From Streptomyces lienomycini (GTDB lineage Bacteria > Actinomycetota > Actinomycetes > Streptomycetales > Streptomycetaceae): a stretch of 64,000 nucleotides of DNA. Position 1 is the first letter of the stretch. The number at the start of each line of letters is the position of its first letter. The position numbers and the translations under genes are program-made. Below are positions 9,419 through 18,690 of this stretch, one piece after another. The stretch spans positions 5,341,501 through 5,405,500 of the forward strand of contig NZ_CP116257.1 of assembly GCF_027947595.1 (NCBI RefSeq), read 5' to 3'. The notes beneath the pieces were generated by a model, which did no database searches, was not told where the DNA came from, and worked only from the letters and a program-made list of their open reading frames with translations.

Positions 9419-10330
9419 TTACCAGCCGCGGTTGGCGTAGCGCTCGGTCTCGGGGAGGGTGTCGCAGTTGATGCCGACCATGGCCTCGCCGAGGTTGCGG
9501 GACGCGTCCGCGATGATCTTCGGGTCGTCGTAGAAGGTGGTCGCCTTCACGATGGCGGCGGCGCGCTTGGCCGGGTCGCCGGACTTGAAGATGCCGGAGC
9601 CGACGAAGACTCCCTCGGCACCGAGCTGGCGCATCAGCGCGGCGTCGGCGGGGGTGGCGACGCCACCGGCCGAGAACAGGACGACCGGGAGCCTGCCCAG
9701 CTCGGAGACCTCCTTGACCAGCTCGTAGGGGGCGCGCAGGTCCTTGGCGGCGGCGTACAGCTCGTTGTTGTCGTAGCCGCGCAGGCGGGCGATCTCGTTC
9801 TTGATCTGGCGCAGGTGGCGGACGGCCTCGACGACGTTGCCGGTACCGGCCTCGCCCTTGGAGCGGATCATCGCCGCGCCCTCGGCGATACGGCGCAGGG
9901 CCTCCCCGAGGTTGGTGGCGCCGCAGACGAAGGGGGTGGTGAAGGCGAACTTGTCGCTGTGGTTGACCTCGTCGGCCGGGGTGAGGACCTCGGACTCGTC
10001 GATGTAGTCGACGCCGAGGGACTGCAGGACCTGCGCCTCCACGAAGTGGCCGATGCGGGACTTGGCCATCACGGGGATGGAGACGGCGCCGATGATGCCC
10101 TCGATCATGTCCGGGTCGGACATCCGGGCCACGCCGCCGTCCTTGCGGATGTCGGCGGGGACGCGCTCCAGGGCCATGACGGCCACGGCGCCCGCGTCCT
10201 CGGCGATCTTCGCCTGCTCCGGCGTGACGACGTCCATGATGACGCCGCCCTTGAGCTGCTCGGCCATGCCGCGCTTCACGCGCGCGGTGCCGGTCTCGGG
10301 TGCCTGGTTTTCGGAGAGCGTGCTGGACAC
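9419..10330 (-). CDS. pdxS: Pyridoxal 5'-phosphate synthase lyase subunit PdxS
   Basis: Twelve-subunit TIM-barrel enzyme that makes PLP from ribose 5-phosphate, glyceraldehyde 3-phosphate and ammonia. The product is 303 aa. Signature segments include [20 protein letters not shown], the lysine in MAKSRIGHF and the phosphate site [15 protein letters not shown]. The GTG at 10330 is chosen because GAGG lies 6 nt upstream and the family N-terminus (SSTLSE) begins here; the open frame extends 25 codons further. It is the first gene of the pdxST unit. Confidence 0.97.
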   Translation of the reverse strand: MSSTLSENQAPETGTARVKRGMAEQLKGGVIMDVVTPEQAKIAEDAGAVAVMALERVPADIRKDGGVARMSDPDMIEGIIGAVSIPVMAKSRIGHFVEAQVLQSLGVDYIDESEVLTPADEVNHSDKFAFTTPFVCGATNLGEALRRIAEGAAMIRSKGEAGTGNVVEAVRHLRQIKNEIARLRGYDNNELYAAAKDLRAPYELVKEVSELGRLPVVLFSAGGVATPADAALMRQLGAEGVFVGSGIFKSGDPAKRAAAIVKATTFYDDPKIIADASRNLGEAMVGINCDTLPETERYANRGW

Positions 10331-10451
10331 GGGTACCTCGCTGAGGGAAGGGGGCTTCTGCAGCAACGAGGAAACGCCGGGCGAGCAGGCCACAGCAAGG
10401 GCCAATGGGCAGGCGGTGGATCGTTTTGGTGGCGGGCGCCGACGGGACGGG

Positions 10452-10994
10452 TTACGCCGCCCGCTCCACCAGGGCGGCCGGCGACTCGTCGTCCATCTCG
10501 AAGGCCAGGGGGAAGGGCGCGTGTCCGGCGAGGCGGAACCAGCGGACCTTGCGGTGCTCGCGCAGCCTGCGGGCGGCGCCCACCGCGTCGTTGTGGAAGC
10601 GCCGGGCCATCGGTACCCGTCGTACGGCCTCGGCCAGTTCGTGTGCGGCCGCCTCTCCCCCGGGCGCCTCCCGCAGGGCGTCCACCTGCTGCGCGTCGGC
10701 GAACACGGCGCGCAGGGCCTGGCTCAGCTCGCTCTCGGCGACCTCCCGCAGCTCCTCCTCGGCCTGCCGGGCGGCGTGCGCGGCCTCGTACAGGACCATG
10801 GAGGCGGCCGGGTCGAGCACACCAGCGGTCGCGAGTTCCTGGGCCACGGACGCCCTGCGCAGCAGCTGCGCGTCCAGGGCGGCACGGGCGGCGTCGATCC
10901 GGGCGTGCAGCCGGTCCAGGCGGCCCGCGGTCCAGCTGAGGTACAGGCCGACGGCGACGAGGACGACCAGGATCCAGATGAGGGTTGCGGTCAC
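10452..10994 (-). CDS. Membrane-anchored protein of unknown function
   Basis: A 180-aa product starting at GTG 10994. Residues 4-22 form one hydrophobic helix ([20 protein letters not shown]). The rest is Ala/Glu/Arg-rich and predicted helical, with [20 protein letters not shown] resembling a coiled coil. The last ~25 residues ([21 protein letters not shown]) are less repetitive. The arrangement is reminiscent of LemA-like membrane-anchored helical proteins, but I see no decisive motif. No ribosome site precedes the GTG. Instead TAGGGT lies 8 nt upstream, which fits a leaderless transcript. It lies downstream of the phosphatidylinositol-mannoside genes but is separated from them by a hairpin and ~430 bp. 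Confidence 0.75.
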   Translation of the reverse strand: MTATLIWILVVLVAVGLYLSWTAGRLDRLHARIDAARAALDAQLLRRASVAQELATAGVLDPAASMVLYEAAHAARQAEEELREVAESELSQALRAVFADAQQVDALREAPGGEAAAHELAEAVRRVPMARRFHNDAVGAARRLREHRKVRWFRLAGHAPFPLAFEMDDESPAALVERAA

Positions 10995-11002
10995 GGGCCG
11001 CA

Positions 11003-11008
11003 ACCCTA
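11003..11008 (-). promoter_or_regulatory. Candidate leaderless -10 (TAGGGT) for the 10452-10994 gene
   Basis: TAGGGT lies 8 nt before the GTG, and no Shine-Dalgarno sequence is present. No clear -35 element is visible. Confidence 0.4.
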
Positions 11009-11331
11009 ATCCAGGGTGTAAGCAGCTCGGCGCGGACCCCGCAAGGTGGCGACGAGTCGCTTGCACGGGCAGCGGACGCCTTGGCCCTCTCCAGTCCACG
11101 AGGCTCGCTCTGAGACCGGCGCCGCTGCCCAACCATCGACTGGTGGTGCGTAGGAGCCGGGCAAGGTCTGACGCAACCTTGGCCCTGTGAGGCCTCCCGA
11201 TAGAGCGGCAGCCTCGGTGCACGACGTGCCGCGGGGCGCGACGGCGGCCCCGAGTCCGCCGGGTGGCCGCGGCCGCCGGGTGCACGCCTGACGGTCCCCT
11301 CGTGCCCGCGGGGGCGATCGCGCCCGATGGT

Positions 11332-11355
11332 GGCCGGGGCGGTAGCGCCCCGGCC
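11332..11355 (-). terminator. Hairpin terminator after the pimA cassette; remaining intergenic sequence unassigned
   Basis: GGCCGGGGCG and CGCCCCGGCC form a perfect 10-bp stem with a GTAG loop, 74 bp beyond the pimA stop. The rest of the 430-bp gap (10995-11428) holds further GC-rich inverted repeats such as GGCCCG-tg-CGGGCC but no credible gene. Confidence 0.7.
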
Positions 11356-11428
11356 GTCCCCGCGCCCAGCAGTGGCCGTACGCGCGCGTGGGCTCGTACG
11401 CGCCCGCGGGCCCGTGCGGGCCGGTGGC

Positions 11429-12592
11429 TCAGTCCCGCGCCAGGCCGAAGCGGGCCCTCAGTCCCGTCGCCCGGTCGTCGGCCGCCACCGCCGCCGCTCC
11501 GGCCGTGACCGTCTCGTAGACGGACAGGATGTCCGCGCCGACCGTGGACCAGTCGAAGCGCCGTACGTGGGCGCTGCCCCGCTCCCGCAGCGCGGTACGG
11601 CGCTCCGGGTCGGCCAGCAGCCGCAGCGCCGCCTCCGCCAGGGCGTCCGCGTCCTCGTTGGGGAAGAGTTCCCCGGCCGCTCCCTGGTCGAGGACCTGGG
11701 CGAAGGCGTCCAGGTCGGAGGCGAGGACGGGGGCGCCGGCCGACATGGCCTCGACGAGGATGATGCCGAAGCTCTCGCCGCCGGTGTTGGGCGCCACGTA
11801 CAGGTCGATGCTGCGCAGGAAGCGGGCCTTGTCCTCGTCGCTGATCATGCCGAGGAACTCCACGCGGGAGCGCAGCTCCTTGGGCAGGCTCTCGACGGCC
11901 TCCTCCTCGTCCCCGCGCCCGGCGACGAGGAGCCGGGTCCGCGGCCGGGCGGCGAGGATCGCGGGCAGCGCCCGCATGAGCACCGGGAGGCCCTTGCGGG
12001 GCTCGTCGATGCGCCCTATGAAGCCGATCGTGTCGCCCTGCCACTCCGGCTTGGGCTCGGCGCCGGCGAAGAAGTCGACGTCGACGCCGTTGGGGATGAC
12101 GACCGCGTCCCCGCCCAGGTGCTCGACGAGGGTGCGGCGGGCGTACTCGCTCACGGCGATCCGGGCGCTGATCTTCTCCAGGGCGGCCTGGAGGATCGCG
12201 TACGCGGCGATCATCGCGCGGGAGCGCGGGTTGGAGGTGTGGAAGGTGGCCACGATCGGGCCCTGCGCCGCCCAGCAGGTCAGCAGGCCCAGCGAGGGCG
12301 ACGTCGGCTCGTGGATGTGGATGACGTCGAAGGCGCCGTCGTGCAGCCAGCGCCGGACCCGGGCCGCCGACAGGAAGCCGAAGTTGAGCCGGGCCACCGA
12401 GCCGTTGTACGGCACCGGCACCGCGCGGCCCGCGGAGACGACGTACGGGGGCAGCGGGGTGTCCTCGTCGGCGGGGGCGAGGACGGACACCTCGTGGCCG
12501 AGCCGGAGGAAGTACTCCGCGAGGTCCCGGATGTGGAACTGGACGCCGCCCGGCACGTCCCAGGAGTACGGGCAGACGATGCCGATCCTCAC
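11429..12592 (-). CDS. pimA: Phosphatidylinositol alpha-mannosyltransferase (GT4)
   Basis: First mannosyltransferase of phosphatidylinositol mannoside synthesis, transferring mannose from GDP-mannose to phosphatidyl-myo-inositol at the inner face of the membrane. The product is 387 aa with a GT-B fold. The N-terminal glycine loop is YSWDVPGGVQFHIRDLA, the acceptor-side helix follows VIHIHEPTSP, and the C-terminal GT4 motif is ESFGIILVEAMSAGAPVLASD. GTG at 12592 overlaps the stop of the acyltransferase gene. The order pgsA-acyltransferase-pimA matches the mycobacterial cassette, which supports the assignment over a generic glycosyltransferase. Substrate specificity itself is inferred from context. 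Confidence 0.88.
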   Translation of the reverse strand: MRIGIVCPYSWDVPGGVQFHIRDLAEYFLRLGHEVSVLAPADEDTPLPPYVVSAGRAVPVPYNGSVARLNFGFLSAARVRRWLHDGAFDVIHIHEPTSPSLGLLTCWAAQGPIVATFHTSNPRSRAMIAAYAILQAALEKISARIAVSEYARRTLVEHLGGDAVVIPNGVDVDFFAGAEPKPEWQGDTIGFIGRIDEPRKGLPVLMRALPAILAARPRTRLLVAGRGDEEEAVESLPKELRSRVEFLGMISDEDKARFLRSIDLYVAPNTGGESFGIILVEAMSAGAPVLASDLDAFAQVLDQGAAGELFPNEDADALAEAALRLLADPERRTALRERGSAHVRRFDWSTVGADILSVYETVTAGAAAVAADDRATGLRARFGLARD

Positions 12593-13524
12593 GAGGCGTC
12601 GCCCTGCCCGGCCGCCGCCCGCGGCGCCTTGGCGGGGTCGAGGTCCTTGAGCCACAAACGCTGCAGCATGTGCCAGTCCTCCGGGTGGTCGGCGATCCCC
12701 GTGGCGAAGGCGTCGGCCAGCGCCTGTGTCATGACAGACGTCTTTTCGGACCGGGTGCCTGACTCGGGCACCTCGACCGGCGGGTGGACGCGGCCCCGCA
12801 TCACGGGCGAGTCGTCGTACCAGAGGGTCACCGGCAGCAGCAGCGCGCCCGTCTGCTGGGCGAGCAGGGCGGGGCCGGCCGGCATCCGGGCGGTCTCGCC
12901 GAAGAAGTCGACCTCCACGCCGGAGGCGGACAGGTCGCGGTCGGCGACCAGGCAGACCAGGCCGCCGTCGCGCAGCCGCCGGGCCAGCGTGCCGAAGGCG
13001 GTGCCGCCGCTGTGCGGCAGGACCTCCATGCCGAGGCCCTCGCGGTAGGCGACGAAACGGTCGTAGAGGGTCTCCGGCTTGAGGCGTTCGGCGACGGTGG
13101 TGAACGGGATGCCGAGCCTGGTGGTGACCCAGGCGCCCGCGAGGTCCCAGTTGGCCAGGTGCGGCAGGGCGAGTATCACGCCCTTGCCCGCGTCCATGCC
13201 GTCGGTGAGGTGGTGCAGGTCATCGGGGGCGAAGCCGCCCTTGATCCGCCCCGTGCTCCACGCCGGCAGCCGGAAGGACTCCATCCAGTAGCGCAGGTAG
13301 GAGCGCATGCCCGCGCGCGAGAGGGCGGCGAGCCGCTCCGGGCTCGCGCCGGGCACCACGCGCGCGTAGTTGCTCTCCAGGCGGCGCACCCCCGCGCCGC
13401 GCCGCTTCCACGCGACGTCGGCGATGGTGCGGCCGAGGCGTACGGCGGCGGGCTCGGGGAGCTTCTTCACGGTGCCCCAGCCGGCTCCGTACAGACCGTC
13501 GGTCAGCCGGTCCCGAGCGCTCAC
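12589..13524 (-). CDS. Phosphatidylinositol mannoside acyltransferase (LPLAT, HtrB/LpxL type)
   Basis: Membrane-associated acyltransferase that in mycobacteria (PatA) acylates the mannose of PIM. The product is 311 aa. The LPLAT catalytic motif HLANWD (HxxxxD form) lies near residue 135, with the downstream segment LVCLVADRDLS and a FFGETARMPAGPALLA block typical of HtrB-like enzymes. GTG at 13524 overlaps the pgsA stop by 4 bp, and its own stop overlaps pimA, so the three genes are translationally coupled. The acyl donor and position are not readable from the sequence. Confidence 0.87.
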   Translation of the reverse strand: MSARDRLTDGLYGAGWGTVKKLPEPAAVRLGRTIADVAWKRRGAGVRRLESNYARVVPGASPERLAALSRAGMRSYLRYWMESFRLPAWSTGRIKGGFAPDDLHHLTDGMDAGKGVILALPHLANWDLAGAWVTTRLGIPFTTVAERLKPETLYDRFVAYREGLGMEVLPHSGGTAFGTLARRLRDGGLVCLVADRDLSASGVEVDFFGETARMPAGPALLAQQTGALLLPVTLWYDDSPVMRGRVHPPVEVPESGTRSEKTSVMTQALADAFATGIADHPEDWHMLQRLWLKDLDPAKAPRAAAGQGDAS

Positions 13525-14246
13525 TTGGCCGCCTCGGTGCCCTGGCTGTCCTGCGCGGCGGCGTCCGCCTCGGCGGCCTCCCGGCGGACCGTGACGACGC
13601 GCTGGACCAGGGTGACGAGGCTGCCGACGGCGACGATCCACAGGGCGACGGGCAGCAGGTACTGGATGCCGGGCACGCCGAACTTGTGCAGTCCGGCGAA
13701 TCCGGCGGCGACCAGCGAGATCACGAGCCGCTCGGCGCGCTCGACCAGCCCGTTGACGGCCACCGGCAGGCCGATCGCCTCGCCGCGCGCCTTCGTGTAC
13801 GACACCACCTGGCCGCTGGCCAGGCAGAAGATCGAGACCGCGCACAGGACGTTGTCGTCGCCCGACCCCGCGTACCACAGGGCGAGGCCGCCGAAGATCG
13901 CGCCGTCGGCGACCCGGTCGAGGGTGGAGTCCAGGAACGCGCCCCAGCGGCTGGAGCGGCCGAGCTGGCGGGCCATGTTGCCGTCGACGAGGTCGGAGAA
14001 GACGAAGAGCGTGATCACCACCGTGCCCCAGAAGAACTCACCCATGGGGTAGAAGACCAGCGCACCCGCGACCACACCGGCGGTGCCGAGCAACGTGACC
14101 GTGTCCGGGCTGACGCCCCGGCGGATGAGAAACGCGGCGAACGGTGTGAGGACACGCGTAAAAAATGCACGCGCGTACTTGTTCAGCATGGCCTTCCCGA
14201 CGGTCGGTGTGGCGCCGCGGCCCTTGCTGGCCACCGGCTGGCCCAT
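13521..14246 (-). CDS. pgsA: Phosphatidylinositol phosphate synthase (CDP-alcohol phosphatidyltransferase)
   Basis: Integral membrane enzyme that joins CDP-diacylglycerol and inositol 1-phosphate, supplying the PI used by pimA. With the ATG at 14246 the product is 241 aa. The family signature D-x2-D-G-x2-A-R-x8-G-x3-D-x3-D is complete in DLVDGNMARQLGRSSRWGAF and the LDSTLDRVAD that follows. About six helices are predicted. The start is uncertain: ATG 14189 (MLNKYARAFF) has a GGGAAGG stretch just upstream, and a GTG 36 bp upstream of 14246 is also open. I prefer 14246. The gene is divergent from the EF-G-like gene, with 209 bp between them. Confidence 0.9.
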   Translation of the reverse strand: MGQPVASKGRGATPTVGKAMLNKYARAFFTRVLTPFAAFLIRRGVSPDTVTLLGTAGVVAGALVFYPMGEFFWGTVVITLFVFSDLVDGNMARQLGRSSRWGAFLDSTLDRVADGAIFGGLALWYAGSGDDNVLCAVSIFCLASGQVVSYTKARGEAIGLPVAVNGLVERAERLVISLVAAGFAGLHKFGVPGIQYLLPVALWIVAVGSLVTLVQRVVTVRREAAEADAAAQDSQGTEAAK

Positions 14247-14455
14247 CGTAGTCACGCGCGCGCGTGGGCGGGGGCGGGGCACCCTGAGCCGACGCCGCGG
14301 GCGGACCGCGGGGCGGCGGGATCGGGTCCTTCGTATGGACGCGGGGTGACGGGAGTGGAAAGCTCGAAGGACCGCGGGCGTCGCCGGAGCCGCCAGTGCA
14401 CGCGGTCCCGCGTGTCCGCGCCCCCGACGACCTCACCGTGCACGGGAGGCAGGAC

Positions 14456-16663
14456 ATGGGCGACAAGGCACACACCCGTCCCGGAGCCGCCGGAAGGGCG
14501 ACGGCGGCCGATCACCCCACGTCCGTACGGAACGTGGTGCTGGTCGGCCACTCCGGATCGGGCAAGACGACCCTGGTGGAAGCCCTCGCGCTGACGGCGG
14601 GGGCGGTGAACCGGGCGGGCCGCGTGGAGGACGGCGGCTGCGTCTCGGACTACGACGACATGGAGCACCGGCAGCAGCGCTCCGTGCAGCTCTCCCTGGT
14701 GCCGGTCGAATGGGACGGCATCAAGATCAACCTTTTGGACACTCCCGGGTACGCCGACTTCGTCGGTGAGCTGAGGGCCGGTCTGCGCGCGGCGGACGCG
14801 GCCCTCTTCGTCGTCTCGGCCTCCGACGGGGTGGACGGCTCGACCCGCATGGTCTGGGAGGAGTGCGCCGCCGTCGGCATGCCGCGCGCCATCGTGATCA
14901 CCCACCTGGAGGCCGCCCGCGGGGACTTCGACGAGATGACGCGGGTCTGCGCGGAGGCCTTCGGCGGCGACGACCCCGACGCCGTACTGCCGCTGTACCT
15001 GCCGCTGCACGGCCCGCCCGCCCCCGACGGGCACGCGCCGGTGACCGGGCTGGTCGGGCTGTTGACGCGGAAGCTGTTCGACTACGCGTCCGGCGAGCGC
15101 GCGGAGTCCGAACCCGGCGAGGAACGGCTGCCGCAGCTCGACGAGGCCCGCTCCCTGCTGATCGAGGGGATCATCTCGGAGAGCGAGGACGAGACCCTCA
15201 TGGAGCGCTACCTCGGCGGCGAGCCGGTCGACGTCAGGACGCTCGTCGAGGATCTGGAACGGGCCGTCGCGCGCGGGGTGTTCTTCCCGGTGCTGGCCGC
15301 CGCGCCCGCCGCCGAGGGCGCCCGGCAGGGCCTGGGCACGGTCGAACTCCTGGAACTGATCACGCGCGGCTTCCCGACGCCCCTGGAGCGCGCGGCCCCC
15401 AGGGTCACCATCCCCGGGGGCGCCGGACGCGAACTGCGGATGTGCGATCCGGAGGAGTCGCTGGTCGCGGAGGTCGTCAAGACGTCCTCCGACCCGTACG
15501 TCGGCCGGATCTCGATGGTCCGCGTCTTCTCCGGCACCCTGCGCGCCGACCAGACGGTGCACGTCTCCGGACACGGCCTGGCCGACCGCGGACACGAGGG
15601 TCGCGCCCTCCACGAAGCCGACGAGCGGATCGGCGCCCTGTCGACACCGTTCGGCAAGCAGCAGCGGCCGGTCACGCACGTGATCGCGGGCGACCTCGCC
15701 TGCGTGGCCAAGCTGACCCGCGCGGAGACCGGCGACACGCTCTCCGCCAAGGACGACCCGCTGCTGATGGCCCCCTGGGAGATGCCCGACCCGCTGCTGC
15801 CGCTCGCCATCGAGGCGCACAGCAAACCCGACGAGGACAAACTCTCCCAGGGGCTGGCCCGGCTGGTCGCCGAGGACCCGACGATGCGCCTGGAGCACAA
15901 CCAGGACACCCACCAGGTGGTCCTGTGGTGCCTGGGCGAGGCCCACGCGGACGTGGCGCTGGAACGGCTGCGCAGCCGCTACGGCGTCCAGGTCGACGTC
16001 GTACCCCACCGCGTCTCCCTGCGCGAGACGTTCGGCGGCCGGGCCGCCGGGCGCGGGCGGCACGTGAAGCAGTCCGGCGGGCACGGCCAGTACGCCGTCT
16101 GCGAGATCGAGGTGGAGCCGCTGCCGGGCGGCTCGGGCATCGAGTTCGTGGACCGGGTCGTCGGCGGCGCGGTGCCCCGGCAGTTCATCCCGTCCGTCGA
16201 GAAGGGCGTACGCGCGCAGGCCGCCAAGGGCGTCGCCGCGGGCCACCCGCTGATCGACGTACGGGTCACGCTGCTGGACGGCAAGGCGCACTCGGTGGAC
16301 TCCTCCGACGCGGCGTTCCAGACGGCGGGCGCGCTGGCGCTCCGGGAGGCCGCGGCCGAGGCGCGGATCCATCTGCTGGAGCCGGTGGCCGAGGTGGGCG
16401 TGCTGGTCGGCGACGACTACGTGGGCGCGGTGATGAGCGACCTGTCCGGACGGCGCGGCAAGGTGCTGGGCACCGAGCAGACCAGCGGCGGCCGGACCCT
16501 GATCAGGGCCGAGGTGCCCGAGATCGAGATCGGCCGCTACGCGGTGGACCTGCGCTCCCTGTCGCACGGCACCGCGCGCTTCGACCGCCGCTACGCCCGG
16601 CACGAACCGATGCCGGCACGGGTCGCGGACCGGCTGCGCGAGGAGGTGGGGGCGGCGTCGTAG
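14456..16663 (+). CDS. Elongation factor G-like protein (EF-G2/FusA2 type)
   Basis: A 735-aa paralogue of EF-G, not the housekeeping factor. Start ATG 14456 has GGGAGG 6 nt upstream. The G1 motif GHSGSGKT is at residues 31-38 and G3 is DTPGYADF. The segment where G4 (NKxD) should lie reads VITHLEAARGD near residues 145-155, so the guanine-specifying Asn-Lys-x-Asp is absent. Domains II-V are present, with the domain IV segment VKQSGGHGQYAVCEIEVEPL. Such EF-G2 proteins occur in actinobacteria. Weak or altered GTPase activity is reported for some, but their role is unclear. The gene sits between the PIM cassette and the HIT/thrS genes. Confidence 0.9.
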   Translation: MGDKAHTRPGAAGRATAADHPTSVRNVVLVGHSGSGKTTLVEALALTAGAVNRAGRVEDGGCVSDYDDMEHRQQRSVQLSLVPVEWDGIKINLLDTPGYADFVGELRAGLRAADAALFVVSASDGVDGSTRMVWEECAAVGMPRAIVITHLEAARGDFDEMTRVCAEAFGGDDPDAVLPLYLPLHGPPAPDGHAPVTGLVGLLTRKLFDYASGERAESEPGEERLPQLDEARSLLIEGIISESEDETLMERYLGGEPVDVRTLVEDLERAVARGVFFPVLAAAPAAEGARQGLGTVELLELITRGFPTPLERAAPRVTIPGGAGRELRMCDPEESLVAEVVKTSSDPYVGRISMVRVFSGTLRADQTVHVSGHGLADRGHEGRALHEADERIGALSTPFGKQQRPVTHVIAGDLACVAKLTRAETGDTLSAKDDPLLMAPWEMPDPLLPLAIEAHSKPDEDKLSQGLARLVAEDPTMRLEHNQDTHQVVLWCLGEAHADVALERLRSRYGVQVDVVPHRVSLRETFGGRAAGRGRHVKQSGGHGQYAVCEIEVEPLPGGSGIEFVDRVVGGAVPRQFIPSVEKGVRAQAAKGVAAGHPLIDVRVTLLDGKAHSVDSSDAAFQTAGALALREAAAEARIHLLEPVAEVGVLVGDDYVGAVMSDLSGRRGKVLGTEQTSGGRTLIRAEVPEIEIGRYAVDLRSLSHGTARFDRRYARHEPMPARVADRLREEVGAAS

Positions 16664-16917
16664 CGCCGTCCGGACGACCGCCGCGGACAGCCCGCAGGGC
16701 CCGCGGCCGGGGACGCCCGGGACCCGTGCCGCGAGCGGGCCGTTGCGGCGTACGACGGCGCACGAGACGGTCCAACCCGCGCGTACGGGAGCGCCTTTGG
16801 CCGTCCCGTGACGTGTGCGGGCGGTGGCGGATACGCTGATGACCAGATCAACAGGTGTGCGGGGCAGGGAAGTCGGGAAGGCCGCAGGAGCGACAGTGGT
16901 GGCGATCGGGGGCGGGA

Positions 16918-18573
16918 ATGACCGTTGACGGCGGTTACGCGGACTTCTTCGGACCGCAGGTGCCGCGTACGGACGACGGCGGCCAGACGGCCACCTTCGC
17001 GCTGGCCTCGGCCGCCTACCGGGACAATGAGGCCGACGAGATACTCAAGGCCAACAGCGAGTGGCACAAGTCGTCCGTGAGCAAGCCACGCATCAAGCTG
17101 TTCCGGCCGAATCTGGGCGAGGCGTTCTCCCGGGCGATCATCGACCGGATGCTGGGATCCGGGCGTGCCCCGCTCATCCAGTCCTTCGGCACCCAGCCGC
17201 AGGTGGTCGTGGAGCACAGCCTCGCGGCCCACCGCATACGCCGGGACCGGGACAACTGGCTCAGTGCCGTGATGGTGCTGTGCGGGGTGCTCTTCCTGCC
17301 GGGGCTGCTGGTCTGGCTGCTCGTCTTCCAGATCCGCCTCACCGTCTCCAAGCGCGAGGACAAGCGGGCCGGCGCGCTCGCCACCGCCCTGCTGCTCGCC
17401 ATGGCGGCTCTCGCCGTGCTCTTCCTGCTCAAGATGCCGTTCAGCGGCTTCTGGGCCTGGTACGCGCGCGCCTGCGTCGTCGCCCCGGTGATCGGCTGGT
17501 TCTGGGCCAAGCGGATCTGCGAGCGCACGGCGCGGGACCTGCGGGAGCGCTGGAGCGGCCTCCTGTCGGGCGCGGGCGTGGGCGCCAAGGTGCCCGAGGC
17601 GGTGCCGAGCAGCCCCGGCGAGACGGCCGCCGAGGAGCTGCGGCAGTCGCTGGCCCGGCTCAGCGCCGAGCAGCAGTCCAACTCGGTCTTCTACGCCGGT
17701 CCCAAGGGGATACTCGGCATGGGCACCCGCTGGGGCAACTGGCAGCTCGCCGAGGAGCTGGTTCCGGTCGACCCGGACCGGGAGATCAACCCGTTCCGCA
17801 GCTGGGACGTCATCAAGGCCATCCACGACCGGCTGCGCATGCTGGAGCGCGGCCCGCTGCACACCGGCGGCTTCCCCAAGCCGACCGTGCGGCACTGGAT
17901 CGTGACCCCGATCGGTGAGAACGCCGACTCGGTGTCCCGGCCGGACGGCACCGACGTCGAGGCGTACCAGGTCAAGCAGCACGCCATACAGGAGATCTGC
18001 GACAAGCAGCAGTTCGGCGCGGGCGACCGGCACTACCTGGGCGTGCAGTGGACGCTGTGGGACGGCCAGTTGGTCATCTCGATGCTGATCACGGTGACGG
18101 TGCTGCACGAGACGCTGCGCATCGAGGTCACGGGGCACGCCCTGGGGCCGGTGCACGGCCTGTTCACGAGCAAGCCCGCCGCCAAGGAGAAGCAGGTCCA
18201 GAAGTCGGTCAGGTTCTGGGAGACCCGCACGGTGAAGCTGCCGCTGGTCGACACCGACGAGGTGGTGCGGCTGACCGCGCGGGCACCGCTGACCTGGTAT
18301 CCGCCGCTGCTGTACTGGCTGGGCGGCAAGCTCTCGCTGCCGGAGCCCTTCGGCGTGCGGCACGCCTGGGCGGACCGTCCCTGGCGGCACCGGTTCATGG
18401 CCGACGACGCGCTGCGGGCGGCCACGCCGGTGCTGCGGGCGGTGCACTCCGCGGCGATCAAGGTGCTGAAGGAGAACGGCGTGGACACGGAGAAGTTCGG
18501 TGCGCGCGCGGGCGGCCTGAGCGGGGCGGTGCAGGAGGCCACGCCGAAGAAGGCGGACGTCTACGACGCGTAG
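16918..18573 (+). CDS. Large membrane protein of unknown function
   Basis: A 551-aa product from ATG 16918, chosen because the initiator region GGGGGCGGG lies directly upstream; a GTG 63 bp upstream is also in frame. Two hydrophobic segments lie near residues 112-138 (AVMVLCGVLFLPGLLVWLLV) and 155-200 (two closely spaced helices ending AWYARACVVAPVIGWFW). The remainder is soluble, with a long C-terminal region including YLGVQWTLWDGQLVISMLIT. I recognise no catalytic motif. It follows the EF-G-like gene on the same strand after 254 bp. No function is proposed. Confidence 0.85.
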   Translation: MTVDGGYADFFGPQVPRTDDGGQTATFALASAAYRDNEADEILKANSEWHKSSVSKPRIKLFRPNLGEAFSRAIIDRMLGSGRAPLIQSFGTQPQVVVEHSLAAHRIRRDRDNWLSAVMVLCGVLFLPGLLVWLLVFQIRLTVSKREDKRAGALATALLLAMAALAVLFLLKMPFSGFWAWYARACVVAPVIGWFWAKRICERTARDLRERWSGLLSGAGVGAKVPEAVPSSPGETAAEELRQSLARLSAEQQSNSVFYAGPKGILGMGTRWGNWQLAEELVPVDPDREINPFRSWDVIKAIHDRLRMLERGPLHTGGFPKPTVRHWIVTPIGENADSVSRPDGTDVEAYQVKQHAIQEICDKQQFGAGDRHYLGVQWTLWDGQLVISMLITVTVLHETLRIEVTGHALGPVHGLFTSKPAAKEKQVQKSVRFWETRTVKLPLVDTDEVVRLTARAPLTWYPPLLYWLGGKLSLPEPFGVRHAWADRPWRHRFMADDALRAATPVLRAVHSAAIKVLKENGVDTEKFGARAGGLSGAVQEATPKKADVYDA

Positions 18574-18690
18574 GCCTCCGGCGGTCGGGCGGGGGTGTCG
18601 GGTTGGGGTGGCGTCCCTGGGGGCTGCCGCCCCCAGGCCCCCGCCTCGGCCTGGACGGCCTCGTCCTCAAACGCCGGACGGGCTGGAGGG
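18574..18690. repeat. Streptomyces-type intergenic repeat with internal hairpin
   Basis: The stretch contains CTGGGGGC-tgcc-GCCCCCAG (18617-18636) followed by GGCCTCGTCCTCAAACGC and CGGACGGGCTGG. I recognise this combination as a dispersed repeat common in Streptomyces intergenic regions. It lies between convergent genes and runs into the 3' end of the HIT gene, where it supplies the last codons (SSPSGV) and the stop. It may act as a bidirectional terminator. Confidence 0.65.

Noticed and set aside
16679..16704. Terminator after the EF-G-like gene (CCGCGG...CCGCGG)
   Set aside because: The arms are imperfect and the sequence is self-complementary in several registers. It is not distinct enough from local GC-rich background.
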